A stretch of 64,000 nt of DNA from Sphingopyxis alaskensis RB2256 (lineage in GTDB: Bacteria; Pseudomonadota; Alphaproteobacteria; Sphingomonadales; Sphingomonadaceae), in the NCBI RefSeq assembly GCF_000013985.1, contig NC_008048.1, positions 310,001-374,000 on the forward strand. Direction: 5' to 3'. The translations under genes were made by a program, and so were the position numbers. Below, in pieces: positions 26,534 to 35,501 of this stretch; within the stretch, counting starts at the first letter, position 1; each line of letters starts with the position of its first letter. The notes beneath the pieces were generated by a model. The model was not told the origin of the DNA. It did no database searches and saw only the letters and a program-made list of their open reading frames with translations.

Positions 26534-27231
26534 CAGGCCTCGACCTCCAGTTCGCGGCTGAACGTCGCGTGCAGCCCGTCGGCAAAGCGGCCGAGGCGCG
26601 ATTCGAGGCGATTCAGGCGCTGGGAAAAGGCGTTGTAGGCGATCACCGCCGGAATGGCGGCGAACAGGCCGATTGCCGTCGCGAACAGCGCCTCGGCGAT
26701 CCCCGGCGCAACGACCGCCAGACTGCTGTTATTCTCCGCCGCGATTGCGGTGAAGCTGCGCATGATGCCCCAGACGGTGCCGAACAGCCCGACGAAGGGC
26801 GCGACCGCGCCGATGGTGGCGAGCGTCCCGATTTTCTCGGCCAGCCGGTCGATCTCTCCTGCAATCGCGCTGTTCATCGCAATGCCCAGCCGTTCGCGCG
26901 TGCCGTCGCGGTCGATCACCTTGCCCTTGGTCGAACGCCGCCATTCGCCGATCCCGGCGCTCAGCACCTTCGCGCTCGGCAGCTCTTCGGCGCCATTCTT
27001 GTCGAAAAAGCGGTCGATATTGTCGGCGCGCCAGAAATCGCGCTCGAACCGCTCCGACGCGCGCATCAGCTTGCCGACGCCGCGGCCGTGGGTGAAGATC
27101 ACCGCCCAGACATAGATGGAGGCGGCGAGCAGGCCGATCATCACCGCCTTGACGATGATGTCAGCCTGAAGGAACAGCGCGACGGGCGACAAGGTCGCCG
27201 CATCGGCGGCCAGCGAGATATTGTCTAGCAA
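26533..27231 (-). CDS. tolQ: Tol-Pal system proton channel protein TolQ
   Basis: 232 residues from a TTG start at 27231, with GGAGA about 9 nt upstream and a 7-nt overlap with the end of ybgC. Three membrane helices; the conserved E-K-I-G-T-L-A-T-I-G-A-V-A-P-F-V-G-L-F-G-T-V-W-G-I block identifies the MotA/TolQ/ExbB proton channel family. It forms the inner-membrane stator with TolR. Confidence 0.95.
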   Translation of the reverse strand: MLDNISLAADAATLSPVALFLQADIIVKAVMIGLLAASIYVWAVIFTHGRGVGKLMRASERFERDFWRADNIDRFFDKNGAEELPSAKVLSAGIGEWRRSTKGKVIDRDGTRERLGIAMNSAIAGEIDRLAEKIGTLATIGAVAPFVGLFGTVWGIMRSFTAIAAENNSSLAVVAPGIAEALFATAIGLFAAIPAVIAYNAFSQRLNRLESRLGRFADGLHATFSRELEVEA

Positions 27232-27704
27232 GGGATGTTGTCTCCATTCATGATCGCGGTGAAACGCTGCACCCAGTCCGCGGGCTGGCGCCGTGGCCGC
27301 CCGGTGGGTGAGAGGAAGGCGGCCGTGACCCTGCCGTCGGTCAATGTCTCGCCGCTTAACGTATCATTTGTGCGAAGGATGCGCTGTGCGATGATGACGC
27401 TCGCGCCGCGTACCACCTCGACCGTGCTGACGACGAGCAGATCGTCGTCGAGCTTTGCGGGGCTGCGGTATTTGATCGAAAGATCGGTGACCGCCCAGGC
27501 GCCTTCGCCGTCTTCCATCGCCGCGCGCTGATCGATCCCCGCAAGACGCAGCATGTCCGATCGCGCGCGCTCCATATAGCGCAGATAATTGGCGTGATAG
27601 ACGATGCCCGAAAGGTCGGTGTCCTCGAAATAGACGCGCGCCCGGTAATGATGCTCGATCCCGACAAAGGCGCCGGGGACGAAGGGGGGTGGGGCATTGA
27701 CCAT
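27225..27704 (-). CDS. ybgC: Acyl-CoA thioesterase YbgC (hot-dog fold)
   Basis: About 159 residues from the ATG at 27704; the frame is open further upstream but that part reads through an inverted repeat and has no family features. The catalytic motif Y-F-E-D-T-D-L-S-G-I-V-Y-H-A-N-Y-L-R-Y-M-E-R-A-R is complete. YbgC hydrolyses short- to medium-chain acyl-CoAs and is normally the first tol-pal gene, as here. Ribosome site is weak. Confidence 0.9.
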   Translation of the reverse strand: MVNAPPPFVPGAFVGIEHHYRARVYFEDTDLSGIVYHANYLRYMERARSDMLRLAGIDQRAAMEDGEGAWAVTDLSIKYRSPAKLDDDLLVVSTVEVVRGASVIIAQRILRTNDTLSGETLTDGRVTAAFLSPTGRPRRQPADWVQRFTAIMNGDNIPC

Positions 27705-27794
27705 CGCTTCGACCGATAGCCGCGCTTCGACTCGCCGCAAAGCCCTGATAAACGCTTTGTCGCAGTCGGGGGCCGGTTGGTGGAGCCCGTATAG

Positions 27795-27885
27795 CGTCGC
27801 CCCCGCGAAGGCGGGGGCCGCTATCGGCTTACGCAGCCGGGTTGGAGAAGATTCTCCAGCGGCCCCCGCCTTCGCGGGGGCGACG
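27795..27885. repeat. 28-bp perfect inverted repeat (GCCCCCGCGAAGGCGGGGGC family)
   Basis: Arms 27795-27822 and 27858-27885 are exact inverted copies, each itself a hairpin around GCGAAGGC. The 35-nt centre holds another small hairpin, GGAGAA/TTCTCC. It fills the space between ybgC and the ruvB stop (27887), so it may end the ruv transcript and lie in the tol leader. Member of a repeat family common in this order. Confidence 0.85.
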
Positions 27886-27886
27886 A

Positions 27887-28903
27887 TCATTTGTCGAACA
27901 GCCCGTCCTGCGACCCGGCGGGTGGATTGAGCCCCAGATGTTTCCACGCGCTGGCGTTGAGCGTCCGCCCGCGCGCGGTGCGGGCGATCAGCCCGATTTG
28001 CAGCAAATAGGGCTCGATCACATCCTCGATCGTGTCGCGCGGCTCCGAAAGGCCTGCGGCGAGCGTTTCCACCCCGACCGGACCGCCGCGATAGATGTCG
28101 GCGATCATCGTCAGATAGCGCCGGTCCATCGCATCGAGGCCCAGCGCATCGACCTCCAGCCGGTTGAGCGCGGCATCGGCGGCGCGTGCATCGACGATGG
28201 CGTGCCCCGCCACGGCCGCGAAATCGCGCACGCGGCGCAGCAGCCGTCCCGCGATGCGCGGCGTCCCGCGCGAACGCTTGGCGATTTCCAGCGCGCCGTC
28301 GGGCGCGATGGCAAGACCAAGCAACCGCGCCGCGCGGCCGATCACCTGCTCCAGCTCGGCGTGCGTATAGAAATTGAGCCGCACCGGAATGCCGAAGCGA
28401 TCGCGCAGCGGCGTCGTCAGCAGGCCTTGCCGCGTAGTCGCGCCGACGAGGGTGAATTGGGGGAGGTCGATGCGGACCGAACGCGCCGACGGCCCCTCGC
28501 CGATCATGATGTCGAGCGCGCGGTCCTCCATCGCGGGATAGAGGATTTCCTCGACCGCGGGCGACAGGCGGTGGATTTCGTCGATGAACAGGACATCGCC
28601 GTCCTCTAGATTGGTGAGCAGCGCGGCAAGGTCGCCCGCCTTGGCGATCACCGGCCCGCTGGTCGAGCGGAAGCCGACGCCAAGTTCACGCGCGACGATC
28701 TGCGCCAGCGTCGTCTTGCCCAGCCCCGGCGGGCCAAAGAAGAGCACATGGTCGAGCGCGTCGCCGCGCGCCTTCGCCGCCTCGATAAAGATACGCAGAT
28801 TCTCGCGCGCCGCCGCCTGGCCGACGAACTCGGCCAGCGTTTTCGGGCGCAGCGCGGCGTCGGCGTCTTCGGGGGTGCGGATGGGGGTGGTGAGGTCGGT
28901 CAC
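27887..28903 (-). CDS. ruvB: Holliday junction branch migration helicase RuvB
   Basis: 338 residues. [10 protein letters not shown] near the start, Walker [11 protein letters not shown], Walker [10 protein letters not shown], sensor [18 protein letters not shown], and a winged-helix C-terminus. RuvB hexamers drive Holliday junction migration with RuvA. It is separated from ruvA by a GFA-family gene and a repeat, unlike the compact ruvCAB order usual in proteobacteria. Confidence 0.97.
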   Translation of the reverse strand: MTDLTTPIRTPEDADAALRPKTLAEFVGQAAARENLRIFIEAAKARGDALDHVLFFGPPGLGKTTLAQIVARELGVGFRSTSGPVIAKAGDLAALLTNLEDGDVLFIDEIHRLSPAVEEILYPAMEDRALDIMIGEGPSARSVRIDLPQFTLVGATTRQGLLTTPLRDRFGIPVRLNFYTHAELEQVIGRAARLLGLAIAPDGALEIAKRSRGTPRIAGRLLRRVRDFAAVAGHAIVDARAADAALNRLEVDALGLDAMDRRYLTMIADIYRGGPVGVETLAAGLSEPRDTIEDVIEPYLLQIGLIARTARGRTLNASAWKHLGLNPPAGSQDGLFDK

Positions 28904-28917
28904 GGTTTTGCCTTATA

Positions 28918-29089
28918 CCTTCTCCCTCCGAGGGAGAAGGATACGCAGCCTTGCCGCTGAAAGCGGCTAGGCGGAGTTGGATGAGGGGGCTCGGCGGTGC
29001 CGATGTGGGCCGCCGATGATCCCCTCACCCAGCTTCGACTAAGCGGCTTCGCCGCCAAGTCTGCGCAACCCTCTCCCGACGGGAGAGGG
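28918..29089. repeat. Paired two-hairpin dispersed repeat, copy A
   Basis: Two inverted units of about 70 bp. Each starts with a GC-run hairpin (CCTTCTCCC..GGGAGAAGG on the left; CCCTCTCCC-GAC-GGGAGAGGG on the right), then a (T)ACGCAG/TGCGCAG connector, a second hairpin (GCCGCT-GAA-AGCGGC; GGCGGC-GAA-GCCGC) and a tail ending GAGGGG. It occupies the ruvB-GFA gap. Homologous to copy B. Confidence 0.75.
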
Positions 29090-29107
29090 ACAGGGGGGTC
29101 GCAAGGC

Positions 29108-29512
29108 TCAGTCATGATGCTCGATCCCGTCCCCGATGATCGAGACCCAGGGCTCCCTGCGTTCTTCCCAGACCGAATATTCGGGCGCGAAGCCGTGGCC
29201 TGGTTCGAAATTGCCGAGCGGGATCGCATAGGCGTCGTGATGGGGCCGCGCGCGGTACCAGACGCCCGACCCACAGGTCGGGCAAAAGAAGAAGTCGGCG
29301 GTGTGGCCGCTGTCGCCAGTATATTGCCACAGCTTCGCCTCGCCCTCGGTGCGGACCTGTTCGGCGGGGAAACGGACCTGCGCGGCAAAGGCGCTGCCGC
29401 TGCGCGCCTTGCACTCGCGGCAATGGCACACCGACACGCGGATCGGCTCGCCGGTGCAGGCGATGCGCACCTGCCCGCAGCGGCAGGATGGGTGGCGGGT
29501 GCGGTCGGTCAC
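29108..29512 (-). CDS. GFA-family zinc protein (CENP-V/GFA domain)
   Basis: 134 residues from a GTG start overlapping the ruvA stop (GTGA). Zinc-ligand cysteines are all present: C-R-C-G-Q-V near the start, C-H-C-R-E-C in the middle, and C-P-T-C-G-S. The family was named from glutathione-dependent formaldehyde-activating enzyme, but most members have no proven activity. Its position inside the ruv operon, translationally coupled to ruvA, is probably opportunistic. Confidence 0.85.
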   Translation of the reverse strand: MTDRTRHPSCRCGQVRIACTGEPIRVSVCHCRECKARSGSAFAAQVRFPAEQVRTEGEAKLWQYTGDSGHTADFFFCPTCGSGVWYRARPHHDAYAIPLGNFEPGHGFAPEYSVWEERREPWVSIIGDGIEHHD

Positions 29513-30108
29513 TTCGCCGCTTTCTTGAGCGCCACGCGGACAAGTGCATCAAGGCTGGCATCCGCGCCCAATTCCTCATTAGCCGCCGCGACCGCGGCGC
29601 TGGCTTCGCCGGGTTTGAAGCCGAGGCCGGTGAGTGCGGCAATGGCGTCGCCGACCGGGCCGGCGGCGGCCGAGAGGGCCGGGCCGCTCCCCGAAATGCC
29701 GCCGAGCGCGCCGGCCTTGTCCTTCAGTTCATGCGTGATGCGCTGCGCGAGTTTCGGGCCGACGCCGTTGGCGCGCGCGATCATCGCGCTGTCGCCGCTC
29801 GCCAGCGCGCGTTGCAGGTCGGCGACTTCGAGCGCCGAGAGGATCGCCAGCGCGACCTTGGCGCCGACGCCCTGGACGCTGGTGAGCAGGCGGAACCAGT
29901 CGCGTTCCTCGGCGCGTGCGAAGCCGAGCAGGCGCAGAAAATCCTCACCCACCAGCATTTCGGTGTGGATGGTGACCTCGCCGCCGACCGCGCCCAGCGC
30001 GTCGAGGGTGCGCGCCGACGCCTCGACCAGATAGCCGACGCCGCCGACATCGATCACCGCATGGCCTGCGCCGTTGCTGTCGAGCCGTCCGGTGAGTTTC
30101 GCGATCAT
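29509..30108 (-). CDS. ruvA: Holliday junction DNA-binding protein RuvA
   Basis: 199 residues. N-terminal OB fold ([10 protein letters not shown] ... [10 protein letters not shown]), two helix-hairpin-helix motifs ([11 protein letters not shown] and [12 protein letters not shown]), and a C-terminal UBA-like RuvB-binding domain ([12 protein letters not shown]). Tetramers clamp the junction and load RuvB. The leader contains no strong ribosome site. Confidence 0.96.
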   Translation of the reverse strand: MIAKLTGRLDSNGAGHAVIDVGGVGYLVEASARTLDALGAVGGEVTIHTEMLVGEDFLRLLGFARAEERDWFRLLTSVQGVGAKVALAILSALEVADLQRALASGDSAMIARANGVGPKLAQRITHELKDKAGALGGISGSGPALSAAAGPVGDAIAALTGLGFKPGEASAAVAAANEELGADASLDALVRVALKKAAK

Positions 30109-30240
30109 GGAAACTGCGTAGCGCGAGGAGAACGAAAAGGGAATCGGTTTCCGGCTTTGTCAAAGGCGTTGTACGTTCGTCGGCTTGATTTGATCTGAGA
30201 GGCGAATGTCTGTTTTCAGCCGGAAGTGGCCATAGTGGCT

Positions 30241-30386
30241 CTCTCCCCTTCAGGGGAGAGATACGCAGGCTTGCCAGCTTGCTGGCTAGCCGGAGTTGAG
30301 AGGGGACTGGCGGTGTTCCCCTCTCCAAGCTTCGCTAGCTCCTGGCGGAGCAAGCTGCGCTATCCTCTCCCCTGACGGGGAGAGGG
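30241..30386. repeat. Paired two-hairpin dispersed repeat, copy B, in the ruvC-ruvA gap
   Basis: The 312-bp gap between ruvC and ruvA holds this repeat and otherwise nothing gene-like. The left unit is CTCTCCCC-TTCA-GGGGAGAG, ATACGCAG, GCCAGC-TT-GCTGGC and tail GAGAGGGG; the right unit is its inverted relative (CTCTCCCC-GTCA-GGGGAGAG, ATAGCGCAG, GCTCC-GCCA-GGAGC, tail GAGAGGGG). Bases in the second hairpin differ from copy A but pairing is kept. Confidence 0.75.
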
Positions 30387-30420
30387 CTACGTCCGCTCCC
30401 CACCCCAAAACCGCCGTTCC

Positions 30421-30894
30421 TCAACGCCGCCGGTGGTTCGCGTGGCAGATGGCGACCGCCAGCGCGTCCGCCGCATCCGGCCCCGCGACCTTGGTGCCCG
30501 GCAGCAGCACGCCCAGCATCGCCTGCACCTGCCCCTTCGCTGCGCCGCCGGTGCCGACGATCGCTTTCTTGACGAGGCGCGGGGCATATTGCGTGACCGT
30601 CAGCCCGCCGCGCGCACAGCCGAGCAGGACCACGCCGCGCGCGTGCGCGAGCTTGAGCGTCGATTGCGGATTGTCGTTGACGAACACCTCCTCGACTGCG
30701 GCGCATTTTGGCGCATGATCGGCGATCACCGCAGCGAGCGCGGTGTCGAGATGCACGAGGCGGTCGGGGAGGGCGGCCTTGGCGTCGGTCTTGATCTGGC
30801 CGTTGGCGATATGGCTGATCCGGCTGCCCTCGACGCGGATGAGGCCCCAGCCGGTGCAACTGAGCGAGGGGTCGAGGCCGAGGATGATCATCAT
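30421..30894 (-). CDS. ruvC: Crossover junction endodeoxyribonuclease RuvC
   Basis: 157 residues. RNase H-like fold with the catalytic acids in [16 protein letters not shown] and D-A-A-D-A-L-A-V-A. It resolves Holliday junctions. Two adjacent ATGs (30894, 30891) follow a GGGGAGGA ribosome site that belongs to the neighbouring dispersed repeat (copy C), and that site can pair within the repeat's first hairpin. Confidence 0.96.
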   Translation of the reverse strand: MMIILGLDPSLSCTGWGLIRVEGSRISHIANGQIKTDAKAALPDRLVHLDTALAAVIADHAPKCAAVEEVFVNDNPQSTLKLAHARGVVLLGCARGGLTVTQYAPRLVKKAIVGTGGAAKGQVQAMLGVLLPGTKVAGPDAADALAVAICHANHRRR

Positions 30895-31025
30895 TCCTCC
30901 CCGGAACGGGGAGGGGGACCACCCGCAGGGTGGTGGAGGGGGCTCGCGGCCTCAAGCGAGGTCGCAGGCCGCACCCCCCCTCCGTCAGCGCTTCGCGCTG
31001 CCGCCTCCCCACAAGTGGGGAGGAT
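30895..31025. repeat. Paired two-hairpin dispersed repeat, copy C (same family as the DUF559 element ends)
   Basis: Two inverted units with a 35-nt centre. Left: CCTCCCC-GGAA(C)-GGGGAGG, ACCACCC-GCA-GGGTGGT, GGAGGGGG. Right, read inverted: CCTCCCCA-CTTG-TGGGGAGG, AGCGC-GAA-GCGCT, GACGGAGGGG. These match the termini of the 42965-43457 element motif by motif, but the centre contains no gene. It fills the yebC-ruvC gap. Confidence 0.8.
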
Positions 31026-31030
31026 TTGGC

Positions 31031-31777
31031 TCAACCCAGTTTCTCCATCACCGCGTCGGGAATCTCGTAATTGCCCCAGACGGTTTGGACGTCGTCGTCG
31101 TCGTCGAGCGTGTCGATGAGCTTGAACAGGGTCTGGGCGGTCGCCTCGTCGGCGACTTCGCTTTTCATCGTCGGGCGCCACGCGAGCTTGACGCCTTCGG
31201 CTTCGCCGAGCTTGGCTTCGAGGGCCTTGGCGACCTCGTGCAGGCTGTCGATGCTGGTCCAGATGTCGTGGCCGTCGTCGGACGATTCGACATCGTCGGC
31301 GCCGGCGTCGAGCGCGGCCTCGAACACCGTGTCGGCGTCGCCCACGCCCGGCGGATAGCTGATGAGGCCGAGGCGGTCGAAGCCGTGGCTGACGCTGCCC
31401 GAAGTGCCAAGATTGCCGCCATTCCTGCTGAACGCGGTGCGCACGTTGGTCGCGGTGCGGTTGCGGTTGTCGGTGAGCGCCTCGACGATCAGCGAGACGC
31501 CGCCGGGGCCATAGCCTTCGTAGCGGATTTCCTCGTAATTATCGCCATCGCCGCCGCTCGCCTTGTCGATCGCGCGCTGGATATTGTCCTTGGGCATCGA
31601 CTGCGCCTTGGCGGCGTTGACCGCAGCGCGGAGGCGCGCGTTGGCGTCGGGATCGGGCAGGCCCATTTTCGCCGCGACGGTGATTTCGCGGCTGAGTTTC
31701 GAGAAGAGGGCGCTGCGCTTTTTGTCCTGCGCGCCCTTGCGGTGCATGATGTTCTTGAACTTGCTATGGCCGGCCAC
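31031..31777 (-). CDS. yebC: YebC/PmpR-family protein (TACO1 type)
   Basis: 248 residues. Starts with the invariant [18 protein letters not shown] and has the three-domain layout of the family, including [12 protein letters not shown] and Y-E-G-Y-G-P-G-G-V. YebC proteins were long called transcriptional regulators; recent work links them to translation of difficult, proline-rich stretches. Located immediately upstream of ruvC, the common arrangement. Confidence 0.96.
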
Positions 31778-31797
31778 GGCCTACCTCCATCAATTGC

Positions 31798-31895
31798 CGT
31801 CATTGCGAGGAGCGAAGCGACGTGGCGATCTCCAGTGACCAGCATCATGCATGGCCGAGGGCAGGAGATTGCTTCGCTTCGCTCGCAATGACGAG
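31798..31895. repeat. Inverted repeat (CATTGCGAGGAGCGAAGCGA family)
   Basis: The left arm starting at 31798 and the right arm ending near 31895 are imperfect inverted copies over about 30 bases (left: CATTGCGAGG-AGCGAAGCGA; right ends TCGCAATGACG). This dispersed palindrome lies between ybjQ and yebC and is probably transcribed as a long hairpin. Confidence 0.75.
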
Positions 31896-31948
31896 TTTCG
31901 GCCCCTCTAGCCGTGCTCTCTGCGCGAAACAACCTGTCGATGACGGCG

Positions 31949-32266
31949 TCAGATGACGACCGCGGTGCCCGACGCGCTGACCATCAGCATCGAGCCATTC
32001 TGGCCGAGCACTTCATAGTCGATGTCGACGCCGATGACGGCATTGCCGCCGAGCTTCGCCGCTTCGGCCTCCATTTCGCCCAGCGCTTCCTTGCGCGCGC
32101 GGGCGAGGACGTCCTCATATTTGCCCGAGCGGCCGCCGACGATGTCGGTGATCGACGCGAACAGGTCGCGAAACAGATTGGCGCCGACGATCACCTCGCC
32201 GGTGACGATGCCCAGATATTCGCGGACCGGATGGCCTTCGATATTGTTGGTGGTGGTGCTGAACAT
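31949..32266 (-). CDS. ybjQ: YbjQ family protein (UPF0145)
   Basis: 105 residues from the ATG at 32266, which has GGAG 7 nt upstream; a GTG two codons earlier is less well placed. The family pattern is present: [12 protein letters not shown] near the start and [14 protein letters not shown]. YbjQ proteins form pentamers and are annotated as putative heavy-metal binding; function is unknown. Cytoplasmic, no signal peptide. Two copies of a 12-bp tandem repeat separate it from the gapR-like gene. Confidence 0.88.
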   Translation of the reverse strand: MFSTTTNNIEGHPVREYLGIVTGEVIVGANLFRDLFASITDIVGGRSGKYEDVLARARKEALGEMEAEAAKLGGNAVIGVDIDYEVLGQNGSMLMVSASGTAVVI

Positions 32267-32278
32267 CGTCACTCTCCG

Positions 32279-32314
32279 GGTTGGTGGCCTGGTTGGTGGC
32301 CTGGCTGGTGGACC
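32279..32314. repeat. 12-bp tandem repeat (GGTTGGTGGCCT), nearly three copies
   Basis: 32279-32290 and 32291-32302 are identical; the third copy at 32303-32314 is degenerate. It lies in the short gap between the GapR-like gene and ybjQ, directly before the ybjQ ribosome site. Copy number could vary by replication slippage. Confidence 0.8.
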
Positions 32315-32319
32315 GCGCG

Positions 32320-32562
32320 TCAGTCGATGCCGAGCGCCGATTTATAAACGTCGAGGATCGCTTCCATTTCCTTGCGGTCGTGCGGCGGCAATTTGCGCAG
32401 GCGCACGATCTGGCGCATGATCTTGGGGTCATAACCCTGTGATTTGGCTTCATTATAGGTGTCGCGGATATCGTCGGCGATGCCCTTTTTTTCTTCTTCC
32501 AGACGCTCGATACGCTCGATGAAAAGACGCAGCTGTTCGTCGGACACGGTGGCTTCGCTCAT
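32320..32562 (-). CDS. gapR: GapR-family DNA-binding protein (DUF2312)
   Basis: 80 residues, the usual size. Coiled-coil N-terminus ([16 protein letters not shown]) followed by [22 protein letters not shown] and A-I-L-D-V-Y. This matches the pattern of Caulobacter GapR, an essential nucleoid protein that clamps overtwisted AT-rich DNA ahead of replication forks and genes. Assignment is by pattern; sphingomonads may have more than one copy. Confidence 0.85.
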   Translation of the reverse strand: MSEATVSDEQLRLFIERIERLEEEKKGIADDIRDTYNEAKSQGYDPKIMRQIVRLRKLPPHDRKEMEAILDVYKSALGID

Positions 32563-32617
32563 TTTATACTCCGCTGGGATGAAAGATGATGGGACGGGAA
32601 TCGCCCTCGGCGCGTCC

Positions 32618-32947
32618 CTAGCGGGCCCGTGGATTCTTCGCCATGCTTTCTTCCATCCGTGTGAGCTGTTCGGGGGTGGCGGCGGTGTGAAAGCGGGCTT
32701 TCCACTCCGCCGTCGGCATGCCGTGGACGATGGCGCGGCCCGTTTCCCTGTCCATGTCGCCTGCTTCCGCGATCCAGTCGCCGAGGCAGTTGCGGCAGAA
32801 ACCCGCGAGCCCCATCAGGTCGATGTTCGCGGCGTCGTGGCGATGCCGGAGCAGGCGGACGAGGCGGCGGAAAGCGGCGGCCGCGACGGCATCGTCGAGG
32901 GTGTCGAGGGCATCATTCGGGGCGGCCTGTTGATCGCTGCATGACAT
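32618..32947 (-). CDS. DUF1244 domain protein
   Basis: 109 residues from the ATG at 32947, with AGGAAAG upstream; a longer frame to 33043 has no conserved content. The DUF1244 core is clear: [34 protein letters not shown]. The two cysteines of F-C-R-N-C are invariant in the family and suggest metal or redox chemistry. Function unknown. Divergent from pyk with a 98-bp shared promoter region. Confidence 0.85.
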   Translation of the reverse strand: MSCSDQQAAPNDALDTLDDAVAAAAFRRLVRLLRHRHDAANIDLMGLAGFCRNCLGDWIAEAGDMDRETGRAIVHGMPTAEWKARFHTAATPEQLTRMEESMAKNPRAR

Positions 32948-33045
32948 GTTCGGACTTTCCTGAATAGCTATACGGTGGTTGCGCTGGGGCGCGCGACGCG
33001 CCATGCCTCGCACACCGTAACGGCAATCAGGCAAGCGGAGCAATC

Positions 33046-34500
33046 GTGGTTCAGAGCTTTACCCCCCGCCAGCGCAAGGTGCGTATCCTGGCGACGCTTG
33101 GCCCCGCGAGCGCCAATGCCGAGATGATCGCCGCGCTGCACCGTGCGGGCGCCGACGCCTTTCGCGTCAATATGAGCCATGGCGACCATGCGGGTCATGC
33201 AAAGGTGATTGCGGCGATCCGGTCGCTTGAGAAGGAAACGGGGCGCCCGACGACGATCCTCGTCGACCTGCAGGGGCCAAAGCTGCGCGTCGGGACGTTC
33301 AGGGATGGCCCCGCCGAGCTGGTCAAGGGTGCAGCGTTCATGCTCGATACCGACACGGCTCCCGGCGACGCGACGCGCGTGCATCTGCCGCACCCCGAGC
33401 TGTTCGCGGCGCTCGAACCCGATACACGGCTGCTCATTGACGACGGCAAGCTGGTGTTGCGCGTGAAGAGCGTGTCGGCCGAGCGGATCGAAACGATTGT
33501 CGAGGTCGGGGGCAAGATTTCGGATCGCAAGGGGGTCAATGTCCCCGACGTCGTCGTGCCGCTGGCGGCGCTCACCGAAAAGGATCGCAAGGATCTCGCC
33601 TTCGCGCTCGAACAGCATGTCGACTGGATCGCGCTGTCCTTCGTGCAGCGACCCGAAGATGTCGCCGAAGCGCGGCGGCTGATCGGCGGCAAGGCGGCGC
33701 TGCTCGTCAAGTTCGAGAAGCCGTCGGGGGTGCAGCGGATCGACGAGATTTTGGAACTTGCCGACGCGGCGATGGTCGCGCGCGGCGATCTGGGGGTCGA
33801 ACTTCCTCCCGAAGCCGTGCCGCCGCTTCAGAAACGCATCGTCGCGACCGCGCGGCGGATGGGCAAGCCGGTGGTGGTCGCGACGCAGATGCTCGAATCG
33901 ATGATCGTCTCGCCCTCGCCGACGCGCGCGGAAGTCAGCGATGTCGCGACCGCGGTTTATGACGGCGCCGACGCGATCATGCTGTCGGCCGAGACCGCCG
34001 CGGGCGCGTGGCCGGTCGAAGCCGTCACCATGATGGATTCGATTGCGCGCTCGGTCGAAGGCGATCCCGATTATTTCCGCCGTCTCCACTTCACCGAGAC
34101 ACAGCCCGACGCGACAACCGCCGACGCGCTGGCCGAGGCGGCGGGCAGCATCATCACGACGATCGCCGCCGATGCGATCATCTGTTTCACTGCATCGGGA
34201 TCGACCGCGCGCCGCGTCGCGCGCGAGCGGCCGGGCGCCCCCTTGCTCGTGCTGACGCCGAGGAAGGAAGCAGCGCGGCGCATGGGGCTGCTGTGGGGCG
34301 CGCATGCCGTGCCGACCAGGGACATCGGCAGTTTCGAGGAGATGATCGCCAAGGGCAAGCGCATGGCGCTGCGCCACGGGATCGGCAAGGCGGGATCGAA
34401 GCTGGTGATGATGGCGGGGGTGCCATTCGGCACGCCGGGATCGACCAATGTGCTCCACGTCGCGACGCTGACCGGCGACGAGCTGCGTGGGTATAGCTGA
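33046..34500 (+). CDS. pyk: Pyruvate kinase
   Basis: 484 residues from a GTG start with GGAG 5 nt upstream. Family signatures: K-V-R-I-L-A-T-L-G-P-A-S, R-V-N-M-S-H-G-D-H, V-D-L-Q-G-P-K-L-R-V-G, K-F-E-K-P-S-G (catalytic Lys), M-V-A-R-G-D-L-G-V-E-L, and A-T-Q-M-L-E-S-M-I with D-A-I-M-L-S-A-E-T-A. Transfers phosphate from PEP to ADP in the last step of glycolysis/Entner-Doudoroff. Complete, with the C-terminal allosteric domain. Confidence 0.97.
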   Translation: MVQSFTPRQRKVRILATLGPASANAEMIAALHRAGADAFRVNMSHGDHAGHAKVIAAIRSLEKETGRPTTILVDLQGPKLRVGTFRDGPAELVKGAAFMLDTDTAPGDATRVHLPHPELFAALEPDTRLLIDDGKLVLRVKSVSAERIETIVEVGGKISDRKGVNVPDVVVPLAALTEKDRKDLAFALEQHVDWIALSFVQRPEDVAEARRLIGGKAALLVKFEKPSGVQRIDEILELADAAMVARGDLGVELPPEAVPPLQKRIVATARRMGKPVVVATQMLESMIVSPSPTRAEVSDVATAVYDGADAIMLSAETAAGAWPVEAVTMMDSIARSVEGDPDYFRRLHFTETQPDATTADALAEAAGSIITTIAADAIICFTASGSTARRVARERPGAPLLVLTPRKEAARRMGLLWGAHAVPTRDIGSFEEMIAKGKRMALRHGIGKAGSKLVMMAGVPFGTPGSTNVLHVATLTGDELRGYS

Positions 34501-34589
34501 GCAGAGCTTCGCCGGAATGACGAACGGGGAAGGCGGCGGCATTGTGATTCAGTCCGGCACAAAAGTTACCGACCGATTCATAAAATATT

Positions 34590-34669
34590 CGATCTGATTC
34601 AGATCGGCACGACTAAAAATGGTAAATGGTCTTTGCACCATTGACGCCGCGCGGCATAGTTGGTGCAAA
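34590..34669. promoter_or_regulatory. AT-rich region with two dyads upstream of bpt
   Basis: The 227-bp gap before bpt is AT-rich for this genome; I count 21 G/C in 34561-34620. It holds CGATCTG-ATT-CAGATCG (34590-34606) and TTTGCACCA ... TGGTGCAAA (34632-34640/34661-34669), with TTGACG between the second pair of arms. These are candidates for a pyk terminator or a bpt operator; nothing decides between the two. Confidence 0.35.
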
Positions 34670-34727
34670 CAGCGCGCCGGGCCCGCGTCGCAGGGCTCCG
34701 CATCGCCAGTTCGGAGGTCTATTCCGC

Positions 34728-35501
34728 GTGTCCGCACCGTTCCGTTTTCCGCGCTTTTTCGTCACCAGCCCGGCGCCGTGCCCCTATCTGGCGGGCAGGA
34801 CCGAACGCAAGGTTTTCACTGAGCTCAGCGGAAACAATGCAACCGAACTCAACGACGCGCTGGGCCGGATCGGCTTTCGCCGCAGCCAGTCGGTCGCCTA
34901 TCGCCCGAGCTGCGCCGATTGTTCGGCGTGCGTTTCGGTGCGCGTCTGCGCGAGCGAGTTTGCGCCGAGCAACTCACAGAAGCGCACGCTGCGCCGCAAC
35001 GGCGATCTGGTCGTCACGGCGTGCAAGCCGTGGGCCACCGAAGAGCAATATGCGCTGCTGCGCTCCTATCTCGCCTCGCGCCACCCCGACGGCGGCATGG
35101 CCGACATGGACGAGCAGGATTTTGCCGACATGGTCGAACAGACCCCGGTGGACAGCTATATGATCGAATATCGCGAGCCGGTGGCGGGCGGCGGCAAGGG
35201 GCGGCTTGTCGGCTGTTGCCTGACCGACCGGCAGGGCGACGGGCTGTCGATGATCTACAGCTTTTTCGATGCGCATCATCCGCTGCGCGAGGGGCTGGGC
35301 ACCTACATCATCGCCGACCATGTGTTGCGCGCCGCCAAGGCGGGGCTGCCCTATGTCTACCTGGGCTACTGGATCGAGGGATCGGCGCGCATGGCGTACA
35401 AGGCACGCTTCCGCCCGCTCGAAAAGCTCGGCCCCGATGGCTGGTCACGCTTCGAGCCGACGCCGTCGGAGCGGATCGCGGCGATGTTCGAACTGGCTTG
35501 A
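34728..35501 (+). CDS. bpt: Aspartate/glutamate leucyltransferase (Bpt)
   Basis: 257 residues from a GTG at 34728, selected by GGAGGT 9 nt upstream; the open frame before it has no family features. Typical Ate1-like content: [17 protein letters not shown], the Cys cluster [14 protein letters not shown], and [15 protein letters not shown] near the end. Bpt adds leucine from tRNA-Leu to proteins with N-terminal Asp or Glu, marking them for ClpS/ClpAP (N-degron pathway). Confidence 0.94.
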   Translation: MSAPFRFPRFFVTSPAPCPYLAGRTERKVFTELSGNNATELNDALGRIGFRRSQSVAYRPSCADCSACVSVRVCASEFAPSNSQKRTLRRNGDLVVTACKPWATEEQYALLRSYLASRHPDGGMADMDEQDFADMVEQTPVDSYMIEYREPVAGGGKGRLVGCCLTDRQGDGLSMIYSFFDAHHPLREGLGTYIIADHVLRAAKAGLPYVYLGYWIEGSARMAYKARFRPLEKLGPDGWSRFEPTPSERIAAMFELA

